Positions 5,063-6,702 of a DNA stretch of 6,702 nucleotides are shown here, in pieces (position 1 is the stretch's first letter; each line of letters opens with the position of its first letter). A model generated the notes under the pieces. The model saw only the letters and a program-made list of their open reading frames with translations, searched no databases and was not told the origin of the DNA. The stretch covers positions 1-6,702 of the forward strand of contig JAIRSS010000127.1 in assembly GCA_031255315.1 (NCBI GenBank), read 5' to 3'. Both the position numbers and the translations under genes were made by a program. Source of the DNA: Spirochaetaceae bacterium. Lineage in GTDB: Bacteria > Spirochaetota > Spirochaetia > Treponematales > Breznakiellaceae.

Positions 5063-6702
5063 ATGGCACAACACCAATTTCAGACTGAAGTAAGCCAATT
5101 ATTGCATCTTATCATCCATTCCCTGTATTCCAACCGGGAGATCTTCCTGCGGGAATTGGTCTCCAACGCCTCCGACGCGCTGGATAAACTCAAATACCTG
5201 ACCATAGCGGATGACGCCTACAAAAGCATCAGTTTCGACCCCCGCATTGATATTTCTTTCCATAAAGAAACGGATAATCCAGCGGCCTCTACCCTTACGG
5301 TGTCGGATAACGGGATCGGGATGAACGAAGCGGACCTCATCGAGTCCCTGGGGACCATAGCCCGGTCTGGGACCAGGGCCTTTCTGGAAAAGCTGACAGC
5401 GGACGCGAAAAAAGACTCCAACCTTATCGGCCAGTTCGGGGTGGGCTTCTATTCGGCGTTCATGGCGGCGGACCGTATTGAGGTTATCAGCCGCAAGGCT
5501 GGAGAAGACGCCGCCTGGAAGTGGACCAGCGACGGGCGGGACGGCTTCGACATTGAAAGCGCCCAACGGGATACCCAGGGAACCACCGTTATCCTCCACC
5601 TAAACGCGGACGGCCAGGAATACGCCAACCGCTGGTCCGTCGAGGACGTCATCAAGCGGTACTCCAACCATGTGGCGTTCCCCATTTACCTTACCTACGA
5701 CGAAAAAGAATACGACGACAAGGGGAAAGAGAAGGGGAGTGCGATCAAAATCGACCGGATTAATTCCGGGACAGCCCTGTGGCGGCGGGCCAAATCGGAA
5801 CTCAAAGAAGAAGATTACCACGAATTTTACAAGCAGTTAGGGCACGATACGGAGCCGCCGCTGTTTTACATCCATACACGGGCCGAAGGGACCCTGGAAT
5901 ACTCCACCCTCTTTTACATCCCCCAAAAAGCGCCCTTCGATATGTATACCATGGACTACAAGCCGGGGGTTAAGCTCTATGTTAAGCGGGTGTTCATCAC
6001 CGATGACGACAAGGAGCTCATGCCTGCCTGGCTCCGTTTCGTCCGGGGGGTTATCGACTCTGAGGATCTGCCCCTTAATGTAAGCCGGGAGATGCTCCAG
6101 CAGAATAAGATACTCCTCAACATCAAGAACGCGTCGGTAAAGAAACTTCTTGGGGAGTTCAAGAATCTGGCGGATACCGCCGCCTCCGGTTCGGAGGAAG
6201 TCAGGAAGAAGTGGGAAACCTTTGTCAGCCAGTTCAACCGCCCGCTCAAGGAAGGGCTCTACCAGGACTTCGCCAACCGGGAAACCCTTCAGGAACTGGT
6301 CAGGTTCAAAAGCACCCGGGCCGAAGGCTGGACGAGTTTTGCCGGCTATGTTTCCCGGATGAAAGAGGATCAGAAGCACATCTACTATATTACAGGCGGC
6401 GATGAAAAAACCCTGCGGGCCTCTCCCCTTCTTGAGGCGTATACCGCGAAGGACATTGAAGTCCTCATCATGGACGATGAAATTGACGATATTATTATCC
6501 CCTCCCTCCACAGCTACCGGAAGGAAACTCCTGGGGTGGACGGTAAGAGCGAAGCCCGGACCTGGGAGCTTAAAGCGGTGAACCGGGCCGGCGCCGATGA
6601 AGAATTGGGGGAGAAGAAAGACAAGAAGGCGGAGAAAGAAATTAAGCCGATCATTGAGAAGGTTAAGAAGGCCCTGGGCGACCGGGTAAAGGATGTCAAA
6701 CT
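5063..6702 (+). CDS. htpG: Chaperone HtpG (bacterial Hsp90), C-terminally cut by the window edge
   Basis: HtpG is a dimeric ATP-dependent cytosolic chaperone. The 546 complete codons present cover the N-terminal ATPase (GHKL) domain, the middle domain and the start of the C-terminal dimerisation domain. The full protein is usually about 620-650 aa, so the last fifth or less is missing. Nucleotide-site motifs are intact: ELVSNASDAL (31-40, catalytic Glu31 and Mg-binding Asn35), SDNGIGM (81-87, Asp82), IARSGT (99-104), GQFGVGFYSAF (123-133) and GTTVILHL (173-180). The middle-domain arginine is in NVSREMLQ (Arg342). A charged Lys/Glu-rich segment (about 513-537) lies near the window end. The frame was read through to 6702 without a stop or shift. 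ATG 5063 follows AAGGAG with a 7-nt spacer and starts the usual short N-terminal helix. Nothing suggests it is inactive. Confidence 0.97.
   Translation, partial: MAQHQFQTEVSQLLHLIIHSLYSNREIFLRELVSNASDALDKLKYLTIADDAYKSISFDPRIDISFHKETDNPAASTLTVSDNGIGMNEADLIESLGTIARSGTRAFLEKLTADAKKDSNLIGQFGVGFYSAFMAADRIEVISRKAGEDAAWKWTSDGRDGFDIESAQRDTQGTTVILHLNADGQEYANRWSVEDVIKRYSNHVAFPIYLTYDEKEYDDKGKEKGSAIKIDRINSGTALWRRAKSELKEEDYHEFYKQLGHDTEPPLFYIHTRAEGTLEYSTLFYIPQKAPFDMYTMDYKPGVKLYVKRVFITDDDKELMPAWLRFVRGVIDSEDLPLNVSREMLQQNKILLNIKNASVKKLLGEFKNLADTAASGSEEVRKKWETFVSQFNRPLKEGLYQDFANRETLQELVRFKSTRAEGWTSFAGYVSRMKEDQKHIYYITGGDEKTLRASPLLEAYTAKDIEVLIMDDEIDDIIIPSLHSYRKETPGVDGKSEARTWELKAVNRAGADEELGEKKDKKAEKEIKPIIEKVKKALGDRVKDVK

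Noticed and set aside
5837..6511. Long minus-strand frame within htpG
   Set aside because: It is the reverse complement of intact HtpG middle-domain coding sequence in a GC-leaning gene; long opposite frames are expected there.

Overview
The window reads like a piece of a spirochaete chromosome, most likely a Treponema with moderately high GC such as the termite-gut lineage. That placement is inferred from the look of the metallophosphoesterase, the ParB-like protein and HtpG, and from roughly balanced, GC-leaning codon use. No rRNA or other phylogenetic marker is present to confirm it. All six genes lie on the + strand; the last, htpG, runs off the right edge.

Layout. Positions 1-72 hold a promoter-like TTGACA...TACTAT just before a metallophosphoesterase gene (73-738). 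This overlaps by 4 bp a gene for a ParB/sulfiredoxin-fold protein (735-1679). After 60 bp comes pdxY, pyridoxal kinase (1740-2612), which overlaps by 4 bp a gene for an M28-type zinc peptidase-like protein (2609-3484). After another 96 bp comes a more AT-rich gene for an NYN-domain (PIN-like nuclease) protein with a C-terminal cold-shock domain (3581-4534). A 528-bp gene-free region follows (4535-5062), then htpG (Hsp90), whose first 546 codons are present (5063-6702).

How the genes relate. Two pairs, phosphoesterase/ParB-like and pdxY/M28, have ATGA or GTGA stop/start overlaps that suggest translational coupling. The four could form one transcript. pdxY supplies pyridoxal 5'-phosphate by salvage; the roles of the other three are not fixed by the sequence. 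The NYN-cold-shock protein is probably an RNA-binding nuclease and appears to be its own unit. htpG has a strong Shine-Dalgarno and is probably a separate unit.

The least ordinary parts are (1) the intergenic region before htpG. It contains a 62-nt element that folds either as one long hairpin or as a tRNA-shaped cloverleaf without tRNA sequence features, flanked by near-identical 18-nt direct repeats, plus an upstream terminator-like hairpin with a competing alternative stem. (2) The NYN-cold-shock fusion, with an A AAA AAC slippery heptamer in the linker between its domains. (3) An M28-like protein whose expected C-terminal zinc-ligand histidine appears to be asparagine.
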